Assembly (NCBI RefSeq): GCF_001640025.1
Contig: NC_031672.1
Location: forward strand, 124,001-188,000
Direction: 5' to 3'
Source: Sugiyamaella lignohabitans
Taxonomy: Eukaryota > Ascomycota > Dipodascomycetes > Dipodascales > Trichomonascaceae
DNA length: 64,000 nt
Shown here in pieces: positions 47,118-56,658 of this stretch; the stretch's first letter is position 1; the number at the start of each line of letters is the position of its first letter. The notes below the pieces were generated by a model. The model did no database searches. It saw only the letters and a program-made list of their open reading frames with translations, and was not told the DNA's origin. A program made the position numbers and the translations under genes.

Positions 47118-48686
47118 ATGACGTCGCAAACTGGAATTTGGCGACAGAGTAGGAACAGGCTTCGAAACAGTTTACGAATAGCAACCAAGCGCGTTGTATC
47201 CGGGTTTGAGGATGATAAAAGTGCAACAATACCTAGCGACACGAACGCTCTGGCCACTGGAATGAACGCGGGACTTGGTCTTAGAATGAGCTCATCAACA
47301 CTATCCTTTCATCAGGAAGGAGTTTATTCGGAGAAGTCAGCATCGACAGACTCAACATCAAAAAAGACTACGAGCTCGAAACCGAAATCTAAGAATAATA
47401 AAAAGAAAAACAACAATAAGAACAAGAACAAAAACAAGAATAAAAGCAAATCGCAAACCGACTCGAAATCCACAAGATGTAGTTCAGGTCCAATTGTAAT
47501 TTTGGGAGCATCTCCTATTGAGATTCTCGACGAGCTCACTTTTGATAGCAATGCTGTATTCGATGAAATTAGCTTCGATCCGAAACGGCAGTCAGTTGTA
47601 TCGAAAATTAATATCAAACAACTGGAATTGAACAGTAACACACTTCCGCTAGACTGGTACAGTCCTAGAGCTGAGCTTTTGGATGAAAAGAGACGCCAGT
47701 TGCGGAACCAGCACCGCTTTTTAAACGACGACCACGATGTGTTTGCCTGGCACGATACAAGCACGCTTGATGAGACCGCTGTAAGCGATAACGATAACGA
47801 AAACGAAAAGGATATCGAGGTCAGTTCAAGCTCTACAAAACAAACGACACACACCGACTCGATTGATCAAGATATGAATTCTAATCCAATTGAGACAGGT
47901 GATGAGACACAGGTCATGACACAGCAGCCACGCCATGTTCTAGTCCACTCACCATCACAAGCGTACTCTATTGGAAGCAACCACACAAGAGACTCTCAAA
48001 TGACACATATTGATGACGGACTATCATCCTGGGGTCTTCCAAAGGTATTACTACCGAATATCGACCAAGAGGAAGACGAGGAGGAGGGGTCTCCAGACAG
48101 TCAGAACTGGCCAGCTCTAGATGGGCCCCACTCTATAATGCACTCTTTAGACCTACCACTACCAGCAGCGCCATCACTGTCGCATTCAAAGTCGTCTTCA
48201 CCAACTGAGTTCGGACTCGAGAGCGATAGCGAGACAGAATACTACAGAAAAATAGTCTGTCGCTCCAGTACCTATTCCAGCGGTCTGACCTATATCAACA
48301 GAGAAGACAACGCGAGCATATCTTCTAAAGACAAAGCGAACCATGCTCCAATCTCAGCACCTGGCGAGCCAACCTCTACCCCCGAAACCAAACCAAACGT
48401 CGTCCAAGACGACTTTGACGAATGTTTAGACCTCCTGGTGGCCCCAGTGTCACGAAACATATCCGTGCTGGCGTTTCGTCGCCGCGTAGGACTCGTCATG
48501 ACAATTGTCTACTTCGCTGTCCTCCTCTACAAGATCCCATCTGTCAAACCCAAACTGCGACAGGCTCTTTGTCCACCAGGCGGAGCACGCAGACGCTACT
48601 ACCATCGACGCAACCTGTCCAGTCACCGCCGCCAGGTCTACATGCGTCGACGGACGCCACAATCCTTCCCTGACTGGGGTTTCTGA
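47118..48686 (+). CDS. Orphan protein with a single C-terminal membrane segment
   Basis: A 522-residue protein I do not recognise. Residues 1-30 are basic and amphipathic (RQSRNRLRNSLRIATKR). A Lys/Asn-only tract follows (about 88-112, KNKNKNKN-type), then acidic and Ser-rich disordered sequence. One more conserved-looking segment has GPIVILGASPIEILDELTFD. Near the C-terminus, DDFDECLDLLVAPVSRNISVLAFRRR leads into a hydrophobic helix VGLVMTIVYFAVLLYKI, after which comes a very Arg-rich end (HRRNLSSHRR, MRRRTPQ). The arrangement suggests a tail-near-anchored membrane protein with a short basic lumenal or cytosolic end. Start context AAACAAAATG is good and the frame is long and intact. Function unknown. 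Confidence 0.7.
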   Translation: MTSQTGIWRQSRNRLRNSLRIATKRVVSGFEDDKSATIPSDTNALATGMNAGLGLRMSSSTLSFHQEGVYSEKSASTDSTSKKTTSSKPKSKNNKKKNNNKNKNKNKNKSKSQTDSKSTRCSSGPIVILGASPIEILDELTFDSNAVFDEISFDPKRQSVVSKINIKQLELNSNTLPLDWYSPRAELLDEKRRQLRNQHRFLNDDHDVFAWHDTSTLDETAVSDNDNENEKDIEVSSSSTKQTTHTDSIDQDMNSNPIETGDETQVMTQQPRHVLVHSPSQAYSIGSNHTRDSQMTHIDDGLSSWGLPKVLLPNIDQEEDEEEGSPDSQNWPALDGPHSIMHSLDLPLPAAPSLSHSKSSSPTEFGLESDSETEYYRKIVCRSSTYSSGLTYINREDNASISSKDKANHAPISAPGEPTSTPETKPNVVQDDFDECLDLLVAPVSRNISVLAFRRRVGLVMTIVYFAVLLYKIPSVKPKLRQALCPPGGARRRYYHRRNLSSHRRQVYMRRRTPQSFPDWGF

Positions 48687-48747
48687 TTGTCTTTTATATT
48701 ATTTATTTATTGAGAAACGAATTATGGATACTGCTTCTCTGCCTCGC

Positions 48748-48808
48748 TGCCTCCGGCGGCTGGGGCTCCGCCCCAGACCCCGTGGCTCCTCTCGCTTCGC
48801 TCGAGTCG
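48748..48808 (-). repeat. GC-rich double-hairpin element, copy D-left
   Basis: 61-bp copy in minus orientation, starting 62 bp after the orphan gene's stop codon. It pairs with D-right as a 59/61 identical inverted repeat. Confidence 0.93.
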
Positions 48809-48980
48809 TTGCGTCTGCCGTCGCTGCTTGTTTTCACGCTCGGTGGCAGACAACTCTTGTACTGGAGAGTGAGTTGCCGCTGGAGGGAATTGAAAGAATC
48901 CCTCATCAGGGCCAAAATCCAACCCACTGTTCGACCGGGACAACTTGACCCATCCCATAAGCGCTGGGGACACCAAGGCC

Positions 48981-49041
48981 CGACTCGAGCGAAGCGAGAG
49001 GAGCCACGGGGTCTGGGGCAGCGCCCCAGCCGCCGGAGGCA
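48981..49041 (+). repeat. GC-rich double-hairpin element, copy D-right
   Basis: 61-bp copy in plus orientation, 172 bp from D-left. Hairpin 1 (48984-49000) has CTC/GAG ends, two adjacent G-A mismatches and the inner GC-GAA-GC. Hairpin 2 is GGGGC-AGC-GCCCC. Confidence 0.93.
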
Positions 49042-49276
49042 GGACCACCCCCCGGACCTGAGCAGGCCGTAGGGGGCAAATTCAGGGGTAGCCGGAGTCC
49101 GCTTGTCAGGGGTGCATGTGCATGCGCGCGGCAGAGATGCAGAATAAAGAGCCTGATTTGCCACAAGTGCCGTGCCAGAGCTGCTTTATCAGTCAGAGGG
49201 TTAATATATAAAGAGAAAGGGTGATAATCGCTGTGGTTTTCTTTTTTGTTGCATCAGGGACTAATCTTTCTTTGAT

Positions 49277-49926
49277 ATGGCTTCAGCTTGTTTTATTATG
49301 TTTGATGTCTTTCTAGTTCTGTTGGCTGTTTTTCTACCGCCTGTTCCCGTGTGGATCAAGGCTGGATTGTGTAGCGCTGATTGTAAGTTGCTTCGAACGG
49401 GGAGTGAATTGAGACTCTAGGAGAGTGTGGCCGGGCTCAGATATGAGAACTGTTTGAGGTTATTCTTCTATAGCAAAGATTGCGTGTGAACAGTAATGCT
49501 GGAAATCGGATTTGTGTCCGTGTTGGGGAATTAATGCGATGGTATCGAGAGGTTTCGAATGTTGAATGTGGTTAAATTTGATGTGCTAACTTAGTAGCTC
49601 TTATAAATATTGCGTTGTGCTGTTTGGGTTATCTGCCTGGTGTTATCCATTCATGGTATATTATTGCCAAGTATCCTGAGGTGATAGAATTGGACGTAGA
49701 GCGTCAGGATATTCTTCCTAGAGACGGAAGACAGAGTTCGGTGTATATCACAGTAGCTCATTCTCCTAGTCCTCCTCCTCATCAGGGCCAGAACTACGGA
49801 CACAATTACGGAACCGTTGTGCCTCCTCCACCTCCTCCAGGATCTGCTTCTCACGAACCTCACCCAAGACCAGATCCCAGTGTTCCATCAGGGCCACCAC
49901 CCGAGTATGCCGAGTTCAGAAAATGA
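49277..49926 (+). CDS. Sna-type (Pmp3/UPF0057) membrane proteolipid with PY motif, two exons
   Basis: Exon 1 is 49277-49382, exon 2 is 49595-49926. The 212-bp intron has GTAAGT, GCTAAC and TAG. Phase 1 joining gives 145 residues. The N-terminal half is the Pmp3 fold of two helices: FDVFLVLLAVFLPPVPVWIKAG (first part) and, after the junction, LALINIALCCLGYLPGVIHSWYII. The C-terminal half is a cytosolic Pro/His-rich tail ending GPPPEYAEFRK. PPPEY is a PPxY motif of the sort by which S. cerevisiae Sna3 and Sna4 recruit the Rsp5 ubiquitin ligase for sorting to the vacuole. The tail length suits Sna4/Sna3 more than the minimal Pmp3. Exon 1 is too short to be seen as an open frame on its own. Confidence 0.88.
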
Positions 49927-52235
49927 TTAGCATAAACATCATTTTTTTTTTTTTGTGGATTGCTGTCAATCTCAGAAAATATGACAGCTCTAAATTTACG
50001 GATCCGTTAAAGCTTGGTGGAGTGTGCCTTATGAACGTGTGGTAGTATTGTTGAGTTGAGTGACTATCAATCAATCACTCAAAGAATGAGTGCCAAAATA
50101 ACATGCTTATAACGATAGGGATAAGGCTTTAATAAGATTGTTGCAGTGCTTTCATATAAATATCATGACTTCTTTTTTCACTTTTATTTTGTTTTCTTGT
50201 GACTGAAAGAGGTTGGTCAGCGAACTGAGAGTAATATATAATATCGTGAGAACAGCGGTGATATCTTACTACTTAGCTTAGACTGATAGAGCAGGGTATA
50301 TGCGAGTTGTTATATACCAAGTTTATGCTGTCTCCGAATTTTTTGGGTTTGTATGGGTATTTTCCGGAGATTCTCTATAAGCAGTCTCAGTCAGCTCTCA
50401 CCATGCATAGATCTTGCATAAAAAGCAAACAAGTTTTCAACCTTAGTGTTTATCTTGCTTAAAGTTCAGATCTGACATCTGATTCTTGTATCTAGCCAAA
50501 ACCGATGAAATTCTTGATTACAGATGAAGAAATGGTAAACCAGAATTAATTAATTAATTAGTTGTGCATATTATAATTTGAAAGATTCTTATATATTCGG
50601 TTATGCTGAAAATATACTTTATACTCATTTTCTACCAATTTTCACCTATTTTTGCTAGACCCATTGTCAGTATCCTGGTCCTGTTTTTGAAATTCACAAT
50701 CACGTGTGAGTTTTGGCCATGATTTTTTACTGGTACATGATACTGGAATGGAATATCCAGATTCTAATCCAATTTTCAATCTACCACATATACTGATATT
50801 GACATTTCCTTTGTATCGTCTCTGTTAGGTCTATGTCGATCCCCGCACATGTGTTGATCTGAGACAGCTGTCGATCTCTGCGCTCAATGGAATTCAGAGC
50901 AAATCCTGAAAAGGATCCAATGATCAGTAGTTAAAAGGCCTATCCGAACTATTGAAACATATCAATATATTAAACAGTAAACAGTAAGCATTTTTTGTAT
51001 TCCTATGGCGATTGAGCAGCGCTTGGCCGTAATCACCAACACCTACTCATTTATGAGAATATTAAACAATTTATATTGTATAAATAGATCTCTTTGTTTC
51101 GGTATTTTTTTAAAATTGCAAACTCTTGTTAAATTGTTATTTTCTTATTTTATGCTATGTGTTTTCTATATTTATTTCTTTATGCCTGTTATGACCGTAA
51201 TATTCATGCTACATGCAGTGCTCATGGCCCGTAGTAATATTGAGAATATTCCATGATTAACTCCTAGTTTAGCAAATATCCAATCACCTATTATATTTTC
51301 TCGAAACTTCTCGTATTCATTGTCAGATGAATGTATGACTTGTTAGCAGATATAATTGAAGTTCCATAGAGCATTTGGAGCACAGTGATTAGATTGAAAA
51401 TTCCCTGCCCTAGTCGAAATATGTACGTATCGAGCACAGCGAATCGATGCTCTTTCAGTCATACGCCTAGTGATGAATAATTAAGCCAAAGTTGATAGCA
51501 AAGCTACACCATTGAACTACCCTGTGATATTATTTTCTATGGGTTATTCAAGAGGCGTAGGTTGAACTGCGAGATAACGGTACAAAGAGATTATCTGAAG
51601 GCCTTTAGTTCAGCTTATCAGAATGGATCAGAATTTCCCCTATCTACAGCAAGACTGGTATCTTCTCTGATGCATTGACTCTAAATTCTGGGATTAGATT
51701 GTAACGATACAATAATCTACTCTGAGTGGATTGATAAGAAATTGTGAACGGCACATGAAAAATAATATCCATGGGTTTATTGTAGTCAGTATAACAGAGG
51801 ATACCGTGACTAATTAAGTAAAGAGTCGAATATTCGATAAACCCGGCAATAAACTGCCATAGTCTAGAGAGGATAGATTATATATCACCATATTTGATTC
51901 ATTTAGAATACTCCGTTCTACAATTTTCTCATCACAGTGATCTGACGTTTAGATAGCATATGCGGACAAGTGACTATTGTCGAAAACTTACCTTCTGGAT
52001 CGCAATCCAATTACATATTAAATTAGCATAATCTATTGCTGAGAAAAGAGAGTTTTAAAACAATACAATATATCAAATATCTCATTTCATAAGATAAGAA
52101 TTTGTTCAACTGTCTCCTGGCCTTTAAATAGAGTGAGTATGCGGCGCGAGCCGCATGATTCCATATAAGTTTTCAACTTCACGTATCTGCACTTCAACTT
52201 TCAGCTCGAGATTATAGAACGAAAGGGCCCACAAT
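49927..52235. other. Gene-poor AT-rich intergenic region
   Basis: About 2.3 kb with no convincing gene. An 83-codon hydrophobic frame at 51005-51256 is unsupported. It contains a T run at 49943-49954, an AATT-rich palindromic run (about 50545-50561) and an E-box CACGTG at 50701-50706. No tRNA-like boxes were found. Confidence 0.5.
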
Positions 52236-52665
52236 ATGCCACCAAGATATCCTGGATTCAAATCGATCCCGCTTCCGGGTGGTGACAAAGTCACTACTCG
52301 TATGATCCGGGATAATTTCAAGCGTTACAAAGTGGCCGAGGAGGAAGTCAACCGTACCGCTCTCCGATACATCTCCAGAAATACAACTCTTCCAATGAGA
52401 GTGAGATTAGAGGCCCAACTCCAGCTTTCCGCCATGCCTAAATACACTTGCGAAACTGTCGTAAAGAACAGGTGTATTGAAAGTGGATATTCTAGATCAA
52501 TCATAACTGATTTCCGATTATGCAGAGTAAGTGATATTCTAACAACTACGACCTTTTGATGATAAGACTAAATTGCGATTGAGTATCTAACAGGTTAAAC
52601 AGATGAAATTCAGAGAACTAGCATTAAAAGGAAAGCTTCCTGGGGTTACCAAGGCAAGTTGGTAA
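52236..52665 (+). CDS. MRP2: Mitochondrial small ribosomal subunit protein uS14m, two exons
   Basis: Exon 1 is 52236-52526, exon 2 is 52594-52665, phase 0. The 67-bp intron has a GTAAGT donor and ends CTAACAG, the branch site abutting the acceptor. Product 120 residues. The uS14 signature is split by the intron: DFRLCR in exon 1, then VKQMKFRELALKGKLPGV and the terminal KASW in exon 2. The N-terminal half (RMIRDNFKRYKVAEEE, ISRNTTLPMRVRLEAQ) fits mitochondrial uS14 (S. cerevisiae Mrp2, 115 aa). It binds rRNA in the head of the mitochondrial small subunit. No zinc-binding Cys quartet is present, as usual in the mitochondrial form. A perfect 11-bp stem spans its stop codon. Confidence 0.94.
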
Positions 52666-52669
52666 CCCC
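52642..52669 (+). terminator. Perfect 11-bp stem-loop spanning the uS14m stop codon
   Basis: GGGGTTACCAA, a 6-nt loop GGCAAG, and TTGGTAACCCC form a perfect stem in the mRNA. The TAA stop lies in the 3' arm. Typed as a terminator for want of a better class. An RNA-level function is inference. Confidence 0.45.
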
Positions 52670-52845
52670 TTGTATATATTTAATTTAAATTTGTAAATAC
52701 TTAAAACATGGAATATCTTAGATCTTGTTTGATACTACAAGTGTTTTGGTGCTGATCGATAATCTTATGGGTACTTTGGACTGAACACGTTTGATATGAT
52801 ATTGAAAATTATGTGTTCAGTATATTGTATGGAAATGTAAGAAAA

Positions 52846-53466
52846 ATGACCTTTAGTAGAAGTCGTCAACTAATGTCAACTTCAACATCTAGGGCCTATT
52901 TTGCGCTGATAAGTCTTATCGTCAATATTGGTCTGCCGGTAGGGTTTGCTATAGTTACCGAGAAAAAGCTAGTAAAACTTCAAGTAGTGCTTCTGACTGC
53001 GATTCCGCTGTGTAACTCTACCATCTATATCTGTACATCGCTCATGGGAGGTTTTGCACTACAGCCAAGAATGGGAGGGTATATTTGGATGATTGCATCT
53101 GGAGTTTTGCTTACTGTAATGTCAAGGAATGAAGGAATACGAGTTTGTTTTCCTGGATTGGCTGTATTATATTTTAGCACGGGCTTAATTGGTATTGGCT
53201 CGCTGATTTACGACTTGAAAGTTTCCGAAAAGACTGAAGAAAATGAAACAGATGAAGAACTCCAAGAATTAAATGATCTTGATGAGCCCCAAGAAATGGC
53301 AGTTTATAGCCAAAGGGTAGGGCAAAATAATAATACTGCAGCTCAAGTAGAAAGTGAAAGTGGAAAACAGAAAGAAGGATCTGAATTGACAAAAGAAGAA
53401 CAGACCGCTGATCCCCAGAAACCAGAAGAGGACGTAACGAATGGCGAACAGGTATCAAATCCCTGA
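52846..53466 (+). CDS. Small polytopic membrane protein of unknown function
   Basis: A 206-residue protein from the first in-frame ATG at 52846. Four hydrophobic segments lie in the first ~125 residues (YFALISLIVNIGLPVGFAIV; LQVVLLTAIPLCNSTIYICT; YIWMIASGVLLTVM; FPGLAVLYFSTGLIGIGSLI). They are followed by a ~75-residue acidic, Glu/Gln-rich soluble tail. I do not recognise the family. A nine-codon upstream open frame (52811-52840) sits just before the start. It is tandem after uS14m and converges with the Mgr3-like gene. Confidence 0.6.
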   Translation: MTFSRSRQLMSTSTSRAYFALISLIVNIGLPVGFAIVTEKKLVKLQVVLLTAIPLCNSTIYICTSLMGGFALQPRMGGYIWMIASGVLLTVMSRNEGIRVCFPGLAVLYFSTGLIGIGSLIYDLKVSEKTEENETDEELQELNDLDEPQEMAVYSQRVGQNNNTAAQVESESGKQKEGSELTKEEQTADPQKPEEDVTNGEQVSNP

Positions 53467-53716
53467 CCTGAATCAACTGGTCAGCCTGGATAGCACCACC
53501 TAAACACGCAGGCTTAGTTGATAATCAGATACAACTCACAGCTCATTTTATTATTTTGCCAAGCAGTAGCACCAAGCAACTCACAGATTTTATTGAATCT
53601 CGCTATATACCCTCTGTACATCTTTAATTATTGGTCAATTGATTCGGCCGATTTTGCATAAATAAGTGTAATAACTATACCAAGCATGAATATATACCAT
53701 TTTACAAAAAAAAGTC

Positions 53717-55014
53717 TCAGTCAAAATCTAAAGACTCATGGATATTTTTAAAAGTCTCACTTTGCTCAGACATGCCCATATTCCTGTACATAATGTAAAG
53801 ATTGTTAGCTACCATTTTTGCACAAAGTCGACATTCCACCACGCCATGACTTCTTGGAAACGACTCATAATAACTTCCTTCTCCCCAAATCACGGCATCC
53901 TGTTTTTTCCCTAATTTCCACAATATCTCTGATATATAACTCATAATAATTGCCTCATTACATTTGACATCAAAGTTTTGCAAATGTAAATCTAACGGCA
54001 CACCTGATCCTGACTGATTGATGAATACGTCTTTGGCGTTACGTAGAGCTCTTAAGCTCGCTAAAAATGATGAAAATGCACATTGGTATCTTTTCTGTTT
54101 CACATATAATTTTCCTAGCTCTATCAGGGGTGCCATTTGATAGTCATTTGCAACAATGTTTTCAGGCAGGACGACTGGAGATGGTCCAGTCGCCAAATAT
54201 TGAAGAATTGGTGCTGATGCAACTTCCTTCAGACTCTCTACAAATAGCTTTTCACTCTCTGAAAATTTATTACTCTCCAAAGAATATTGCCCAAGCTGGA
54301 TAGCAGCTTTAGATCTAACATGCGGTGTTCCCACGGGCATCGAATATCCCGCTTCTAATGCTTCTCGGGCTTCTTGTCTGTGGTTTAACATCTCTTGAAC
54401 AAGACCAAACCGTATTAGAAGATCGGCATAACCAGTAAGCCATTGTTTTGACTTCGTACTAATATCAGTTTGCTTGTCTTTACCAAGGAGAACATCAATG
54501 GCCTGTTGATAGTACTTTGCTGCCTGTTCAATGTTTTGAGCTTGTTCGCTATCTACACCCGCTTGAACCAGAAGTTTCGTTTGAAAAGTCCACTCAGAAG
54601 GAATAGGTTGAATGGCCTGGATTTTGCGAAATGAATAAAACTGCAAGCCTGCAATACCACCCACGGTAAGTGCCAGACCAAGAACTGTTCCTATAAAAAT
54701 GGCACGGGATGCTTGACATGTTAGTACATACATAGACTTATGATGAATACTTATCGTTCTCCCGTTTACTTCTAAACGTGGCAGCCATTACTCTAAAATA
54801 TTCTCTATTGTAGATCAAGACAAACTGACTACAAGATCAGTCTGATATAGATCAGGGGAAATCAACAGTTCAACTTACATCTATAAATGGCATTTCCCAC
54901 TGTAACTTTGCGATAATGCCTCACCGATATTGCTGGGCTAAACGTCCGAGGTAAAAGACAATTCTTTCCTACAATACCGCATTGCCGGATCGAGATCCTT
55001 GTCCTCAGAGACAT
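53717..55014 (-). CDS. Mgr3-like mitochondrial inner-membrane TPR protein, two exons
   Basis: Exon 1 is 55014-54879, exon 2 is 54711-53717. The 167-bp intron has GTAAGT and TACTAAC, and AG eight bases after the branch site. Phase 1 joining gives 376 residues. Exon 1 supplies an Arg-rich N-terminus with no acidic residues (MSLRTRISIRQCGIVGKN), a classic mitochondrial presequence. Exon 2 begins with a single membrane helix (AIFIGTVLGLALTVGGIAGLQFY). Then come tetratricopeptide-type helices (EQAAKYYQQAIDVLLG; AREALEAGY; QLGQYSLESNKFSESEKLFVESL). Presequence, one helix and a TPR domain are the layout of Mgr3, which with Mgr1 delivers substrates to the i-AAA protease Yme1. Family assignment is moderate. 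Divergent from ERF2 with a 258-bp shared promoter. Confidence 0.65.
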
Positions 55015-55272
55015 TGCTCTCTTTATTTGACCCGAGAAATTAACAGATAAATATATCCTACTCTGGATTGATCGGCTCTGCAATGAGAGTTTGTTGCAGG
55101 AAGTTCACGTACCTACGTTGGTACGGCTGCAAAATCATCATTTAAAGTGTGGAGACATTCGGTGCTCTATCTTCGACTATGGACTTGGTGATTCGAACAG
55201 GTATTTCAGAAATGATACAAGTGAGAATCAAACTATACATTGACCGTTTATGACGATACGTTTTGACAAAAA

Positions 55273-56658
55273 ATGGAAGAAAGTCAAGTTAAACTTCCAA
55301 GTAGTGGACGTGCCAGACTGGGTCCTCGGCATGTTAGTCAATGGATCGTAAGCACAGGCAAGACTCGGGTCCAGAGGATTGGGCTTCTTGAGAACCGTCT
55401 TGATGAAAAACGTGATGGCATTCGAAATTTTGAATTATTGGATGGTCCATTAATATTTCTATTTGGTGGTCGTGGCATATCTACCTCTCGCGGCAGACCC
55501 ATTGTGGTGTTTATATTTCTAGCCATTGTTATCCCTGTTGGTTTATTTTTCGGATTTACGTAAGTAGTTCGAAGTCTGGACGCTGAATGTCGAGATAATC
55601 CACAAGGATTCAAGGGTCATCGCTGGCCATTTTTATAGCACTTCTTTGGAAAAATCATAAATTTCTGGGAGTCTAATCCGGCTTGCAAATGGAAATTCCA
55701 AGCAAACCTGGCTCATTGCTTATACTAACTTCCCCAGTGCTCCTTGGATATGGCACCATGTCAGTCCAGCAGTTCCAATACTATTTGCATATCTGTTTCT
55801 AATTTGCATGACATCTTTTTTTCGTGCTGCTCTGGGTGATCCAGGGGTAAGTACAGCGGTTCACGAGAATCGAGAGTGGTTTGATACTAATAAAACTAGA
55901 TCCTACCACGTTCTGTCCACATTCTTGATAATAATCAAGTAATGCCTAGGGAGTATGCTGCTGGTGTCCGTTTGCCGGGAAAGACAGTGGATCAACCAAT
56001 CTATCTAAAGTACTGCGGTACCTGTAGAATATGGCGTCCTCCAAGAGCCAGTCATTGCGGAAGCTGTGATAGATGTATCGATTTGCATGACCACCATTGC
56101 ATTTTTTTAAACAACTGCGTGGGAAGGAGAAACTATAAATATTTTTTTTCATTTATCTGGGCACTCTCATTATGTTGCTATTATATTGCGATATGTTGCT
56201 TCTACCATGTGATCAAAAGATGGAAGTTAGAATCGGGCCATATATCCTTTGCAGATAGTGCAAGACACACACCTGTGAGCTTATTGTTAGGGATCTATGC
56301 AATTTTAGGATCTGTATTTCCTGTTTTATTACTAATTCTTCACATTGTTCTTGGCTTAAGGGGTCAGACAACTCATGAATACGTAAGTCTCGATATGTCC
56401 AGCAATCTACTTGTTTTTGCTAACAATACCAGCTTAGATCAACCAACAAAAGTAGACGACCATTTGCATCCAAAAATCTTTTCTGGAATTTATGTGAACG
56501 TTTATGTCGCCCTCGAGGAATAGAGTAAGTCCCCTAGATTCCATAGGACTAAGAGTAAAGCTAACATATATTATAGCTTGTTTCTAGCACGAGAACCTTA
56601 CACTGCTGGAGATACGAGATTCGAAAAGATGACGCAAATGGAGTCGTTAGAAAATTAA
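55273..56658 (+). CDS. ERF2: DHHC palmitoyltransferase Erf2, five exons
   Basis: Exons: 55273-55559, 55738-55846, 55900-56382, 56433-56524, 56577-56658. Introns are 178, 53, 50 and 52 bp. The total of 1,053 nt gives 350 residues (S. cerevisiae Erf2 is 359). The Cys-rich domain is in exon 3: YCGTCRIWRPPRASHC..CDRCIDLHDHHCIFLNNCVGRRNY, holding the catalytic DHHC. Two hydrophobic segments precede it and two follow. After TTHEY the protein continues LRSTNKSRRPFASKNLFWNL, then LCRPRGI, the conserved C-terminal box of this subgroup. Erf2, with Erf4, palmitoylates Ras at the ER. The acceptor of intron 3 must be the CCAG at 56431-56432. The next AG, five bases on, puts a stop in frame. Confidence 0.93.

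Larger units (their letters stand above)
48687..49276. other. Intergenic region with large inverted repeat
   Basis: 590 bp between the orphan gene and the Sna-like gene, dominated by the two arms of an inverted pair of GC-rich elements. The overlapping open frames here are products of the repeat on both strands and are not genes. Confidence 0.65.

Noticed and set aside
48703..49166. Overlapping frames on both strands across the GC-rich inverted repeat
   Set aside because: They exist because of the GC-rich element. The peptides are just translations of the two arms.
51005..51256. 83-codon hydrophobic frame
   Set aside because: Very AT-rich with Phe/Tyr/Leu/Ile content expected of non-coding AT-rich DNA. 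No splice partners or family resemblance.
52813..52845. Earlier start for the small membrane protein
   Set aside because: The codon at 52813 is GTG, not ATG. The first in-frame ATG is at 52846.
55942..56523. ERF2 exon 3 read straight through to a stop at 56523
   Set aside because: This reads through an intron with GTAAGT, GCTAAC and CCAG. Removing it restores the conserved LCRPRGI box and the last exon.
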